Shown: positions 11,033-22,689 of the stretch, in pieces | Layout of the letters: each line of letters starts with the position of its first letter | Position numbering within the stretch: the first letter of the stretch is position 1 | Assembly: GCF_026914265.1 (NCBI RefSeq) | Contig: NC_069130.1 | Coordinates: forward strand, 15,898,366 to 15,962,365 | Length of the DNA: 64,000 nt | Source of the DNA: Mya arenaria | Lineage: Eukaryota; Mollusca; Bivalvia; Myida; Myidae | Direction: 5' to 3' | Notes under the pieces: generated by a model | The model's input: only the letters and a program-made list of their open reading frames with translations | Databases searched by the model: none | What the model was told of the DNA's origin: nothing | Made by a program: the position numbers and the translations under genes

Positions 11033-14002
11033 AATCATATTCATATTCCTATTCATATTCATCATCGTGAACATCAATAAGAATATGATTAATAACAAGA
11101 AATGTTTGTCAAACATTATGCCCCCCAGAGCGCCATGTTGTCAGGATTATATGAACAATTGAATGAAATATGCATGGACCGAAATGAAAGCTGATTTGTC
11201 ACTGACATATGATGCCGTTGAGGCAGTTTTATGATTATGACCATTCAAAACGTGAGGATAGAGTGTGTTATGACCATGACCTTTGACTCTATGACCTCAA
11301 AATCCATAGGAGTCAACAGCTGGTCCCAAAAAAAATCTAAATGTCAAGTTTGAGGGCCATGGGTGCAGACATTGTCAAGTTATCACACAGACAAGCTGTT
11401 TTCGTTAAAAAAAAACTAAAATCATAAGGGGTCATCTACAGGTCAGACGCAACTCCAAATCAAGTTTGAGGGCCATGGGTGCACGCATTGTCAAGTTATC
11501 ACTCGAAACATTTTCGCATTCAAGGTCACTGTGAACTTGACCTTTGACCCGATTACTCCTAAAATCAATAAGGGTCATCTACTGGGCAGGCCAAACTTCC
11601 ATGTCAAGTTTTATGATCATTGGTTAAGGCATTGTTGAGATATTACTGGGAGAAGATTTGTTAACTGTTTTGCGTTTAAGGTTACTATGACCTTGACCTC
11701 GGCCCGTTTTAAGATTATGACCATTAAAAGTGTGAGGATAGCGTGTGTTATGACCATGACCTTTGACTCTATGACCTCAAAATCCATAGGAGTCATCAGC
11801 TGGTCCCCAAAAACCTAAATTTCAAGTTTGAGGGCCATGGGTGCAGGCATTTTCAAGTTATCACACAGACAAGCTGTTTTCGTTTAAAAAAAAACTTAAA
11901 TCATAAGGGGTCATCTACAGGTCATATGCAACTCTAAATAAAGTTTGAGGGCCATGGGCGCATGCATTGTCAAGTTGTCACTCGAAACATTTTCGCATTC
12001 AAGGTCATTGTGAACTTGACCTTTGACTCGATGACTCCTAAAATCAATAAGGGTCATCTACTGGTCAGGCCAAACCTCCATGTCAAGTTTGATGATTATT
12101 GGTCAAGGCATTGTTGATATATCACTGGAAGAAGAGTTGTTAACTGTTTTGCGTTTAAAGTTACTTTGTCCCTGACCTTGGCCCGATGACCCCTAAAGTC
12201 AATAGGGGTCATCTACTGGTCAAGCCCAACCTTCATCTCAAGTTTGATGACCATAGGTCCAAGAATTGTCGAGTTTGCTTGCAAGGTCACTGTGACCTTG
12301 ACCTTTGATCCTAAAATCAAAAGGTGTCATCTACTGGTCAGGCCATACCTCTAAGTCAAGTTTGAGGGCCATGGGTGGAGGCATTGTCGATTTATCACTC
12401 GGACAACATTTTACCATTCATGGTCACTGTGACCTTGACCTTTGGCCTGATGACCCACAAAAACAATAGGTGTCATCTGCTGGTCAGGCCCAACCTCCAA
12501 GTCAAGTATGAGGACCATGGGTGCAGGCATTGTGGAGTTATCACTCGGACGACCTTCTACCATTAATGGTCACTGTGACCATGACCTTTGGCCCAATGAC
12601 CCCTAAAATCAAAAGGAGCCATCTACTGGTCAGGCCAAACCTCCATGTCAGGTTTTTGGGCCATGGGTGCAGGCATTGTCGATTTAACACTCGGACAACT
12701 TTTTACCATTCAAGGTCACTGTGACCTTGACCTTTGGTCCGATGACCCCACAAAAAATAGGAGTCTTCTACTGGTCAGGCCCAAGTCAATTATGAGGACC
12801 ATGGGTGCAGGCATTGTGGAGTTATCACTTGGACAAACATTTACCATTCAAGGTCACTGTGACCTTGACCTCAGGGTTGATGACCCCCATAAACAATAGA
12901 GGTCATCTACTGGTCAGGCCCAACCTCCAAGTCAAGTATGAGGGACATGGGTGCAGGTATTGTGGAATTATCACTCGGACAAACTTTTACCATTAAAGGT
13001 CACTGTGACCTTGACCTTTTGCCCGATGACCCCAAAGACAATAGGGTCCATCTACTGGTTATGCCCAATTTGTAAGGCATGAGGGCCATAGGTGTAAGCA
13101 TTGTTGAGTTATCACTCGGACAAACTTTAATATTATTTTACCATTAAAGGTCACTGTGACCTTGATCTTTGACCTGATAAGTCCTAAAATCAATAGTGGT
13201 CATCAACTAGTCAGGCCCAACCTTCATGTCAAGTTGGATGGCCATACGTCTAGGAATTGTTGAGTTATCACTCGGACAAACTTTGGTTTACCGACGGACT
13301 GACCGACCGACCGACCGACCGACATGTGCAAAGCAATATACCCCTCTTCTTCGAAGGGGGAGCATAATAACAGCGTAATATAAATGAAATAACACTGCTA
13401 GGACAAAATCATGTGGTTGAGCTACGAAAATAACACTTTTTAAACCTTACCTTGAAAACATCCAAACTCGTGTCCGCCTATGAACCTTGCATGAGGAAGG
13501 CTTCCGCAGCAGATTTTTGTATTTGAATTTATTTGTGTTTGAACACAAACTTAAAAAGAAAGTTAAAAAAATATGACCATTTTAGCATGTTCGTCATAGT
13601 ATCATCTTTAAATATTAAACGCAATGAAGTTAGTAAAAACAAATCGTATTGAATAATTTTCAGTCGTTTTTTGACAATTTACTGCAACATAAAATTAATA
13701 TTAACAAAATATCCTCACCAGTCGCATTTACTGCCGCTCCAGTACATGTAACAAGTATCCTGAAATATAAGTCAACTCATTCACCTTATAACAAAACAAG
13801 CTGAATGCTCGCTGTTAACTGTGTTATGAAGTTAACATCTTAATGGGTTATTCAAACCACTGAAAACTGAAAATTTGTATATACATTGTGTCGGGTAGCT
13901 CGTATTGCAAAATATTTGCTCAAGGTATTTAACATTAACATAAAAACGCAGATGACTTTAGTGACAAACTGATATTTACATCAGATGATTTGTGATTCTC
14001 AT
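6400..14002 (-). CDS. Galaxin-like secreted Cys-rich protein with C-terminal NTR-like domain, copy A (full length, 10 exons)
   Basis: Minus-strand gene with exons 13,980-14,002, 13,719-13,759, 13,451-13,549, 10,626-10,757, 10,151-10,369, 9,712-9,852, 9,027-9,206, 7,607-7,776, 6,941-7,154 and 6,400-6,740. All junctions are GT/AG and phases agree, giving 1,560 nt (519 aa). The 23-nt first exon is the least certain; it gives an N-terminus MRITNHLMILVTCTGAAVNA, usable as a signal peptide. Residues 40-335 hold dicysteine repeats typical of galaxins (CCGSLPHARF, CCRGDK, ECCNGVVVD, YVCCTHTG, ECCGTKMYNYTSQTCC, GCCQG, ECCENKVIN, ELCCKNN, YRCC). Residues 336-406 are a basic Cys-containing linker. The last exon has a CPCLDSGHVYTLF motif and beta-rich sequence resembling the NTR fold of netrins, SFRPs and TIMPs. 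Galaxins are extracellular: in coral skeletal matrix, and antimicrobial in squid light organs. Secretion is predicted; function is not shown. Confidence 0.75.
8619..8798. mobile_element. MITE-like foldback insertion present in copy A only
   Basis: The ends read TTTCAGTGTAATATCG and GCTATCTTACACTGACAC, an imperfect terminal inverted repeat, with TTCACGAGTGACGTAGCCACT inside. A related element sits at 20,335-20,455. The homologous place in the other inverted arm (near 14,709) lacks it together with some 40 bp of neighbouring sequence, and GAAA is present at both edges. The difference could therefore be a deletion in copy B rather than a fresh insertion in A. Confidence 0.5.
10783..11033. repeat. 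Two trinucleotide microsatellites, (ATA)n and (ATC)n
   Basis: (ATA/TAA)n fills about 10,783-10,867 and (ATC)n about 10,945-11,033, separated by a GTC-rich stretch. They lie in intron 3 of copy A, about 25 bp upstream of exon 4's acceptor. Copy C has (GAT)n at the same place, 37,896-38,185. Homopolymeric Ile, Met or Tyr frames across the tract are not genes. Confidence 0.9.
11115..13370. mobile_element. Pearl-like tandem-repeat element (GGTCACTGTGACCTTGACC units) in galaxin intron 3
   Basis: About 15 units of roughly 143 bp centred on the palindromic core GGTCACTGTGACCTTGACC. The left part is organised in two higher-order units of about 480 bp (11,250-11,720 and 11,730-12,190). The right end runs into a (GACC)n tract at 13,302-13,322 and then an arm containing AGCAATATACCCCTCTTCTT and CGAAGGGGGAGCATAA. 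This layout of core repeats, tetranucleotide tract and unique end matches the non-autonomous pearl-type elements described from bivalves (family knowledge). The inverted counterpart in copy C is at 35,260-37,760. Confidence 0.7.
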
Positions 14003-14296
14003 GGATAACTTAAGTTCACTTCTTCTGAAAAACTATAACGTCAGAGTGCGTTATAAATGTATTTCAACTTCAATTATCGAATAATTTTATTCACAAAAAT
14101 GTTCCAATAGGGATCACTGGAGTATGTCATAAATGGTTTTGTGTATTTTGTAATTTAATAAAAACAAATATATCAATAAGGTTTTATTTTCAAATGTTAA
14201 GCCAAAAGATACTCGTACTTGTTGTGAACTTTATTTCCTTTGTCTGCCTATATTCTTAAAACAATATTTAATGATTAGCATTCCATCTGATTGCAG

Positions 14297-16924
14297 CTTT
14301 TATCACAAAGCGAAGTCCATTTTATGACATCTACTGCTGTGACGGTGTTGTTCATCAATTAGAAAAGAGCAAATGGAATACTATGGAATGTTGTGGGACA
14401 AAGATGTATAACTACACAAGCCAAACATGCTGCAACAACACTACTCTTAACGGTGATCAGGGATGTTGTCAAGGACGTAAGAATAACGTAGTGTTGCTTT
14501 ATTTCAATTTCATATTAATAAAGTTTATTTTATGCTTTCTGATGGTTTATAGAGAATTATCATTGATGTAACTACAGTGAAAATATCAATTTGATAATGT
14601 TAGAGCCCGCTCTCAGTTCAACGTCAAACATCAGCGCACAGCGGATTTGGACCCAATTTCTACGACGTCATTTCCACGTTTTTTTCAAATATTGTGTAAT
14701 GAAATCAAGCAAGTATCCCCTATTCATATTTAAGAATTATTGACGTTATATATTCATTTGTAATACTTGTACATAGGGTCTGTGTCAAGTGCTATCCAGT
14801 CACAAATATACAACGAAAATGAACAAGCTCCGTAAAAAAACAATAATAAATAAACCCTATTTAGAGGCATAAGCTATTGGTCCAAACGACAAAAGCGTAA
14901 ACTGACCACAAATACACCATACATGCATCTACATGACTTCATCAAAACATGTACACGATTTTATCGCCGCCTTAGATAGCACAAAGCCTGAGTATCCTCT
15001 TAGTAATAGTACGTTTTGGGCTTTTTGTCTCGGTCATTACAGTACAGTAGACATAAAAAGAAAAAGGGACAGAAAACTTCAGAAAAATATCATGTAGGTG
15101 GGAAGGCTTGACTTTTGTCTGTAAAATTAAATAATGTTTATCATCAATTTGGATCTTTGTTTATATCCAATCGCGAATGCACTTTACGTATATTTCTATA
15201 TTCATCGCTATAACTACTATAAGTACTGTAACAAGTATTCATCGCATTCGTTCCACGTATATTTGAACATAAAGGAAAGCGAAACAAATGGGCGATTTGT
15301 TTTCACTCTAGTCGTCAAGATTTGTAAAAAAAAAACGATGTTAAAAGAGAGGGCAATAAAAGCGACTTAGATTTAGGGTCGGTCGTCACAAGTCCTCGAA
15401 TTAAGGATCCGTAGAAAAGTTGAATATATCGGTCGTTTAAGCGGAAGATTACACAATGGTATGCATTATTAAACTTATAACCCCACGCAAACAACAAGAT
15501 AACAGGTATATAAATTGCATCGCGTTTAAAAATTGAATGCTTTCAGATACATCTTACATTCTGAAGGCCGAAGAATGTTGTGAAAACAAGGTCATCAACA
15601 GATCCAAGGAGCTGTGTTGCAAAAACAATATTGTGACGAAGACGCATCCTTCCCACTACAGATGTTGCAACATTAACCGTGCATGGACAACCTACAACGA
15701 GTTTGATCCTCCTAAAGTAAGTGAAATTTAATGGAAGCTTGCAGTAAAATTTAAATACCCAACTCCTTTATCTAGTCGTTTCACCGTTTGTGTTATTAAA
15801 AATATCCGATGATCAACTGATCGAACGGATTATTAATACAATGGAAATGACAGACAAGCCGACATGGAGCAACCAAATATATAACTAAGACATTTAAGAG
15901 ACAGATTGTTTGTGGGTTCCCAGCTTCATCAATACACAACAAACCTATTGTTTGCCATTGTTTAAGTGGCACATGTTTTGCAGAAAAATGTTTCTTGAAA
16001 GGAACTGTTTTATTTCTTCGTTTATGTGATTTAGTTGTCTAATGTAAGTATGCAACCGTTTGAAATGTTAGTAATAGTAAGTTCTTGGTTGCTGGGGTTA
16101 TTTATAAAGTTTAACAGTAATGGTTTTTTCATACTGTATGTTTTAAACAAAAAACTATTTTCATTACAGGAGTGTCTTTTGACACATATAAGAAAAACAT
16201 TGCGTAACAATCCGACAAAAACAGGAAGAAGGTCGGGAGGGAATCAAATCGCAGAAAGTGAAACTACAGAGAGAAGCCCATTAGAAGAATGTCCGTTCAC
16301 AGAATGTTTTGATAGGGAACAGAAACAACGTTCAACTTGCAAAAAGTTTTTTGGTATGGAACAAATTAAACGATGTAAAATCGGTATAAAATCGGGATCT
16401 TGAGTTCAGTTAAATAATTAAATTATGAGAAATGAAATGTGATTGTTTGTCTCGGATTTTCCATTTCAATATTCAAGAAATGTTCACAGTTATATTTCAT
16501 TTTATAAGATATTTAAAGTCGAGTTATTTGAGACGAATAAGAATGGTAAACATATTCCAACATGTGTTTTATTGTTCTTACAGAGATGGACCTTTTTCTT
16601 GACGACGTAAATTTTACGGATGATGGATCAAATCTTAACGTAACAATTATCCAGCCGGATGAATTTGTCAACAAGAAAGTCACAATAGTGTTGCCATACA
16701 TATGTCCATGTCTCGACAGTGGCCATGTGTACACGCTATTTACAAACAAGGGATGGGTTAGAAAATTGACAATAGACGGAAAACTTGAATTCACAAAATT
16801 TCAAACAATAAAGAAAAATGATTTTCTAGTAAGAAGAGGAAGTGGGGCGGACAAATTTACATGCACAATTAGGCGAAAATATTCTGCTTTCTATAATTCG
16901 TGGAGAGCTTCACCAGTTCGTTGA
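14297..16924 (+). pseudogene. Galaxin-like gene copy B, 5'-truncated (exons 7-10 only)
   Basis: Exons 14,297-14,476, 15,547-15,716, 16,170-16,383 and 16,584-16,924 correspond one to one with exons 7-10 of copy A in length (180, 170, 214, 341 nt), phase and splice sites. Exons 8 and 9 encode the same residues as A; exon 7 differs at a few residues (for example KSKWNTMECC against KSEWNTMECC); exon 10 differs by V to A near the C-terminus. The reading frames are intact, including the CC-type repeats and the CPCLDSGHVYTLF motif of the NTR-like end, but there is no signal peptide, start exon or promoter of its own. Copy A's start lies immediately to the left in the opposite direction. It is probably a recent non-functional duplicate, unless transcription enters from copy A's promoter region or an unseen upstream exon. 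Intact frames show only that the duplication is young. Confidence 0.8.
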
Positions 16925-18429
16925 AAGTAATATAGTCGAAAACATTGATGCTTTAACGGTGAAAGAGAACATATTGTTATGTAGAGGAGCCACATAAATT
17001 AAATCTAACAATGGAACGTCGTTAGAGGAACAAACACATATTGAAAGATATTTAAATGAACACAGTACGGCAATAAAAGGTCGTCCACCGATTCGAGAAA
17101 TGATGGTTATTTGCTTAGAACTTCAAAGGAACTGGAAATAAACGTTAAAACGGGATTACTGCAACAAATCAGTTTCAACTCGATTGTGAAGAAAACTATT
17201 ATCATATATAGTTCATTTTTTGTTTAGACTAAAAGTTGATGTCCAAAAGGACTCAAATCCCAAATATTGGATAAGAGACGGACAACAAAAGTCCAACTCA
17301 CCCTAGAAAACAACATTTATTGCATAATGCCATCCAGTTGTGTTGCATTCGTTTATTAACCAACACATCATTGAGCGCATCATAGGTCGTTATGTTTATA
17401 AAGCAAGTCTGTTATGCTTTAACTGTACAATTCGTTACTTTTTCATTACAAAATCGATTGTGTTCATATCATGTTTTATCTTAAGCACCTCAGGTATGAT
17501 GGTAATTTTATTAATTTAGTTCGCAATTTACCGTATTTCTGAGTAGAATTTACGACAGGTGTTTGTGTAAGTAAAAACAACACTGTCTGAATAGGCAAAA
17601 CAGGTAATTTAGATAAATAGGCATTCGTTAAATAATTTTTCAAATATTACAGCTGGTTATGAAATAGAGCTGTTATCTAATGGAGAATATGATATTGTAT
17701 TGATTTGTAATCTAGGATACCCCCAAAAGGATTGAAATCGAAGGCGTCCATATTGGTAGGGTTGATTTATATTCATATGGTATAGTTATTATGGAAGGTT
17801 CTGGTTAATAGTAACAAATGCACTAGAAAACAAATATCGTTGTTTATATAACTATGTTATGAAATACTGAAACACGTCTACGAAGTTAAAATTTGGCATT
17901 GTGTATTAAGAATTTTTTACATACGTAGGATTTTATCACGTTGGCTAAAAAAAATTGTCAAGAATCTTCCCCTGTTTTTGTACGATCAGTATCTTAAATA
18001 TTATCTAGATTTGTATTAATGTCCAACCTTATAATAAAGGCTTATTTAAATTGCATTAAAATAATATTAAACATAGGACTCGGTAGATAAAATAGAACTC
18101 TTCTGAAGTAAATAACTTGTCATATATGTACGGTACTTGTAGAGAAGTTCCATTTACTTGCTTTATTTATACTTCATGCTACCTTTACATGTAATGAAAA
18201 CTTTACGTTTGACAGGTAAAACTCCTTTGAGATAATCCTTTGTTAAAAATGAACAAGACATAAATCATCGGGTATGGAACGCGTGAATGTTTTGATAGTA
18301 AAATAAACCCTTGAAGATTATGATTTCAATACCTTATATAATTGCTTACTCATTGAAGAAGATCATATATGTATAGTTTACTTGCTTTACTAATGATGGC
18401 GTGTAAATCGAATCTACAAGGGTGCAAGA
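16925..18429. other. 3' flank of galaxin copy B, no gene seen
   Basis: AT-rich, matching 3,085-4,570 (direct) and partly 5,614-6,370 (inverted) and 39,729-40,720 (diverged). No exon was recognised. Confidence 0.6.
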
Positions 18430-18690
18430 TGTGGACTATCACGTTTTGTGCTCTGCAAGAGTGGGTGTACAACGTTTTGTGCTATAAATGGTGAAATACC
18501 ACGTTATTTGCTCTGCAAGTGATGGGATACCACGTTTGTGCTCTAATAGGTGGACTACCACATTATTTGCTTTGCAAGCGGAGGGATACCACCTTCTGTG
18601 CTCTAATTGGTGGAATACCAAGTTATTTGCTCTGCAAATGGAGGAATACCACGGTTTGTGCTCTGCAAGTGAAAAGCAGCTGATTGCTGC
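18430..18690 (+). repeat. Minisatellite, second copy of the 4,575-4,875 array
   Basis: Same GGTGGAATACCA / GGGATACCAC units as the left copy with about one unit fewer. This shows copy-number change since the duplication. Confidence 0.75.
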
Positions 18691-19290
18691 CTTTTTGAGG
18701 TAGAAATTAAGTCCTTTGCAGATTAAATGTATTCGAACATTCCAATTATTACAAATAACATTTTAAATACAACAGTGAAATCACTTAGTTGTTTACGGAT
18801 GTTTATACATGTTTTATTGAACATTGTAAAAATGTAAAGAAAAAAATCAGAGTTAGCAATGGACGAGTTAAGTTTTTTAATCACTGATATGCTTCTTTAT
18901 TTAAATACCTGTTACAATTTTGTTTATTCAAACTGTGTCATGATCTTAGCGCGTAAAATAAAATATTTCCGTTTCAAAAATGATGATTTGTCGTCTGCTT
19001 GTGTACTGAGACGATTGGCGGAAGGATATTGGTGGAAGTTAATGAGGTTCTCGTGCTGTGGATTATAAGAAGCTCCAAGGCGTAATTAGCCACTCGGGGT
19101 TTTTATTGGCAGCGATAATAATCATTTTGAGTCAACATTTCCCAGCCACCCCTCTCCACTGTTGTGTTTTTTTTCTTGATAATGTATAAATTGTTTGTTG
19201 TTGTTTTTCATATTACAGACAAATTTGGAGAAGTTCCGTTAAAACAACTGCGACTGGCATAAATATACATTACTATGTGTGTTTTTTAAT

Positions 19291-20334
19291 ATGTAGGAGA
19301 CCAGATAAATTGGCTGAGGAAGGTGACCATGTGTCGGTATAGTTCAAAACAACGTTAAAACACAACATAATTACATTATGTGTTCATACTTGTTGCTAAG
19401 ATGTGGTGGGTAAACATTTCCTGAGCTTTTTACAATTCGTAATAGGGCTTAAGTTTTATCTCTGTTTTTTACTCTGGCCTAGCATATTTTTGTAAATGAG
19501 TATGAAGTTAAATTTTGGTAAGAGTACATTTTGGTTGCAATATTGATCCTATATATTTACCTTTGAAAAGAAATTGTTTGTACAAATATATTGTGCTGTA
19601 CAATTTGTGTGTGTATTTCTTGTATTGTTAAAGTAGAAAGATGAGATGTCAGAGTAATACTGATCACTGCTAAACTACACCATACCAGATTAAAGGTTTT
19701 TAACAATTTGAGCCCATTTAGATTACCATGTTATAAAGACATTTATAGATAGATGTTTATGTAATTTAATTGATTCATTGGCTATGGTATCCTTCCTCCA
19801 AGAGTAGGCGTAACCAGAAAAATGCCGTCCCAATATCAATCGCCGCAACATTAAGCCTTAGGTATTTTATACTCGTTCTACTCATTATTTTATTTTATTC
19901 CAATACGACAAAACATGCATTTTTCTTCAAATGGTTACTGTCTTCTTTGGGTAAAGAACAATATATTCTATAAACGATACAGTAAAGTATTTACTCACCG
20001 TCGAATAAACATGCAGTTTTATGCGTGCGCAAGAATATATTTCATATATATATACATATTTAACTACGTGTATTAAGCAAATGTTACATTCAAACGACTT
20101 AGACAAAATGTATGTTCGGTTTTAAAGCGACTCACACACATAGTGCATGTTTAATTTTCTTGACTTTTGTTAAAATTCAGTTGTTTTTCTAACAAAGTAC
20201 TTACATGAATAAACACAATCTGCAACTGGCTAAAATTCATTTGAACATACTTTCGTAAACCAAAGCTAATAATAATTGCTATATTGATCAAATATATAGA
20301 TGATATTTGTTTATTTCAGATTGAAAGATTGAAT
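19291..20334. other. AT-rich unique sequence, nothing recognised
   Basis: Begins where homology with the left duplicates stops. No exon with convincing splice sites, tandem array or second copy was seen. Confidence 0.45.
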
Positions 20335-20455
20335 TTTATTTCACGTGTGTCATAGAAAAACATATTTTCACGAGTGGCGAAGCCACGATAAAAAATATAG
20401 TTTTTTTTTCTGATCACGAGTGAAATTAAATTCGATCTTACACTGAAATAGACAA
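20335..20455. mobile_element. Small foldback (MITE-like) repeat
   Basis: The inner part reads CACGAGTGGCGAAGCCACG, a near-palindrome, and the right end ATCTTACACTGAAATA matches the end of the element at 8,619-8,798. Both ends are AT-rich. No target duplication could be fixed with confidence. Confidence 0.45.
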
Positions 20456-21632
20456 ATTTTGTGTTTCGTTTATGCTTGTTTTTGGAGTTTTAATGTGTTG
20501 TTTTTAATTTATTTTTTAATTACCCCCTTTCCGTGGGGCACCCCTCATGCAAAAATTATAGCTGTCCACTTTTCCATATCCGGTTGGTTGAGAAAACGTT
20601 CTCTGCTATTCATACTTATAGCTATTATTCGCTCGTTCTTTAGTGTAAAGCTTTTATGAACAGTAATCAATGAAGTTTATTAAGTGAACATATGTTCCAA
20701 AAAATAACGAAAACACTTTTATTTTAAGCGAGGCAAGAATACATAACCAAAATACTGTGCCGCCAATTAATGAGTGGAAATTTGGACGGTCAATGTGTAA
20801 GCATTGGGTTTCAAACATTTTTCTTAGTTTTAGACTGTATTTCATGATACACGAATATTCAGTCATCTTACTGTCAAAGACTAGTCTGTTCCGCTTGAAA
20901 ACAGGTTTGTTTTCCAGGTAAAGAGCGAATTCCACGCTAGTTTGTTGACAAATTTTAAGGCGTGGGTGGGGTAAAAAATATAAGAATATCTGTAAATTGT
21001 TGTGTGAATTTTCTGGGCAGCTCGTTTTAAGCATAATAACGACAAACAGTTCAAAATTCATTTGAACGATGATATAAGATTCTTTTTATGTTTGAACGGT
21101 TGTTTTTGTCTGTAATTTGTTTGGTATGAAAGCAGATATTCGAACATATAGCTTCAAGATCAAGAAACGTTTAAAAAACGGGATAACCGGTAATAAACGG
21201 TAAGTTGTTAATTTTTAAATATATATTTATTTAAATTTACAAAACATTTCTTTAAATTTTAAACATTTTTTGCCAACATTTTCTGGTTCAAAGTGAAGTG
21301 TTCTGTTTTGTTCAAGGGGACGTAACTACAAAGGATTTTAAAAGTGGTTCTGAAAGTTGATATTTTAACCCTTTTTGTGCAGTGAAAATATCAAATTGAT
21401 ATTTTCACTGTTGTTTTTTTTACTGATAATACCACAAATTTCATCGGGAAGCATGAAAGAAAGCTTCTTCTTGTAACATGTCAACAAATAATTAGAATAC
21501 AAATGCGATGCTTACCATTGTATCAAGCATTTTGTATGCGTTTCACAGGAATAAATGTGTTCTGTCTTTCAACAGAGAGACGTGAATAAGCCGAATGAGC
21601 CCTTAATGTAGTGCAGTAAATTAATGAAATAT
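20456..21632. other. Intergenic, nothing recognised
   Basis: Contains a 135-codon minus-strand open frame (20,654-21,061) with no recognisable domain and no support from a second copy. A palindrome CAAATTGATATTTTCACTG occurs near 21,390, and its core also appears near 8,910 and 14,590. Confidence 0.4.
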
Positions 21633-21806
21633 TACATCGAACCCCGTTGGCTGGATCTTCAATGGATTGGCGAAAATACGTGGAGTCTCGGAAAATTCGG
21701 ACCAAACGACAATGCTTACCTTCAGTAAAAAGAAATCTGTCCTTTACATCTAATTCGAGCAAACATGGAATTCGAGTAAAGCGAGTGTCAACGGGGTTCG
21801 ACTGTA
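21633..21806. mobile_element. Tigger/pogo-type MITE
   Basis: A 174-bp sequence bounded by TA and with inverted ends ACATCGAACCCCGTTGGC and CAACGGGGTTCGACTGT. The CGAACCCCGTT terminus and TA target are typical of short Tigger/pogo derivatives common in invertebrates. The left end has a one-base deficit against the right end, so the copy is somewhat old. Confidence 0.65.
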
Positions 21807-22689
21807 ATAGATTATATTAAAATTTCCGATGCACAATTTCAGTTCCCCATAACTCCATATCACTTGTTTCAAATAGTATCATTCGCGGATCTAGGGGAGC
21901 GCCATTTTTTTGAAAGAAGAACTACTTTTGAAAAATGGGGAAAATATATCCCCATTCGGATTGCTTTTATTGCGAGACATTTTACAATGTTTAAAAACAG
22001 GTTCCAGTTATATGCGAAATCTTATGTCAATGAACGAAGCAAACTCACAGTGTAGCTGCTTTAATCGACTCTCAAATGGTTTTATTTTTTAATAATCATA
22101 ACTAACCATCATGATATATTTTTAAGGAAAACGATGGGAGGGGGACCTGATTTTACGATGATTTACTCAGTGTTTGAAGATTTGCTCATTTTACAAGATC
22201 TCCCCTTGGAAGAGGTGCGACTTTATCTCAATGGTGCAGTTGCCAAAAGCGAGATATAAGGAAAGTTAATGATGTTTTGGGTCTTTAAGATATATCATCA
22301 AAAATAAACAAATCGTTGTATATAACGCTTTTATCATGTGTAGTGAAGGGAGAAAACTGCTGCATAACGCGACGCATAAATCAGTGAAGAGTTATTCATC
22401 GGAACCAATTTTATAAATTGATAGAATATTGTTGATAATGAATTTAACATTTTGAAATTGTGTTGTACACACGTCATTTTATTACTGTTCATCATTGTTT
22501 CTTTATCGAGAAAGCCTCCAAATTACTGAGGCACTGTTGCATACAAATATAAAAGTTTTAATTGGGTAAATAATATAATCATATTTTGTAAGAAAGTATT
22601 AAATTGGACGATTTAAACATGTATGTGTATTAACTGTCAGAGGTATTCCCAACTATTGCTCAATACTTGTACTCAGTTTCAAGATGACA
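21807..22689. other. Intergenic, nothing recognised
   Basis: AT-rich sequence without supported features. Confidence 0.4.

Larger units (their letters stand above)
9458..14044 (-). other. Spacer of the inverted duplication (5' half of galaxin copy A)
   Basis: Single-copy between the two arms. It holds exons 1-6 of copy A and the tandem-repeat element in its third intron. A diverged inverted relative, without exons 1-2 or exon 6, forms the 5' part of copy C at 35,121-39,100. Confidence 0.8.
14045..19290 (+). repeat. Inverted-repeat arm 2 (pairs with 5,400-9,457)
   Basis: Carries exons 7-10 and about 2.3 kb of 3' flank of galaxin copy B. It starts 43 bp upstream of the predicted start codon of copy A and ends in the region that forms the palindrome centre on the left. 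Its terminal 2.3 kb is also repeated in direct orientation at 3,085-5,390. Confidence 0.9.

Noticed and set aside
10570-11162. Open frames rich in Tyr, Ile, Met or Asp on both strands
   Set aside because: They are translations of (ATA)n and (ATC)n microsatellites. Only the short exon 4 part (10,626-10,757) has galaxin sequence.
12375-12996. Several overlapping 63-84 codon frames with shared QALWSYH-type sequence
   Set aside because: They are frames through the 143-bp repeat units of the pearl-like element and recur with its period, as do those near 35,603 and 36,905.
3085-19290. Possibility that the inverted copies are only an assembly artefact of two haplotypes
   Set aside because: Not excluded, but the copies are in opposite orientation, differ by a 1.4-kb deletion and a 180-bp element, and a third diverged copy exists, which fits real duplication better. 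Long reads would decide.
20654-21061. 135-codon minus-strand open frame
   Set aside because: No recognisable domain, no paralogue, no splice evidence and AT-rich composition like its surroundings.
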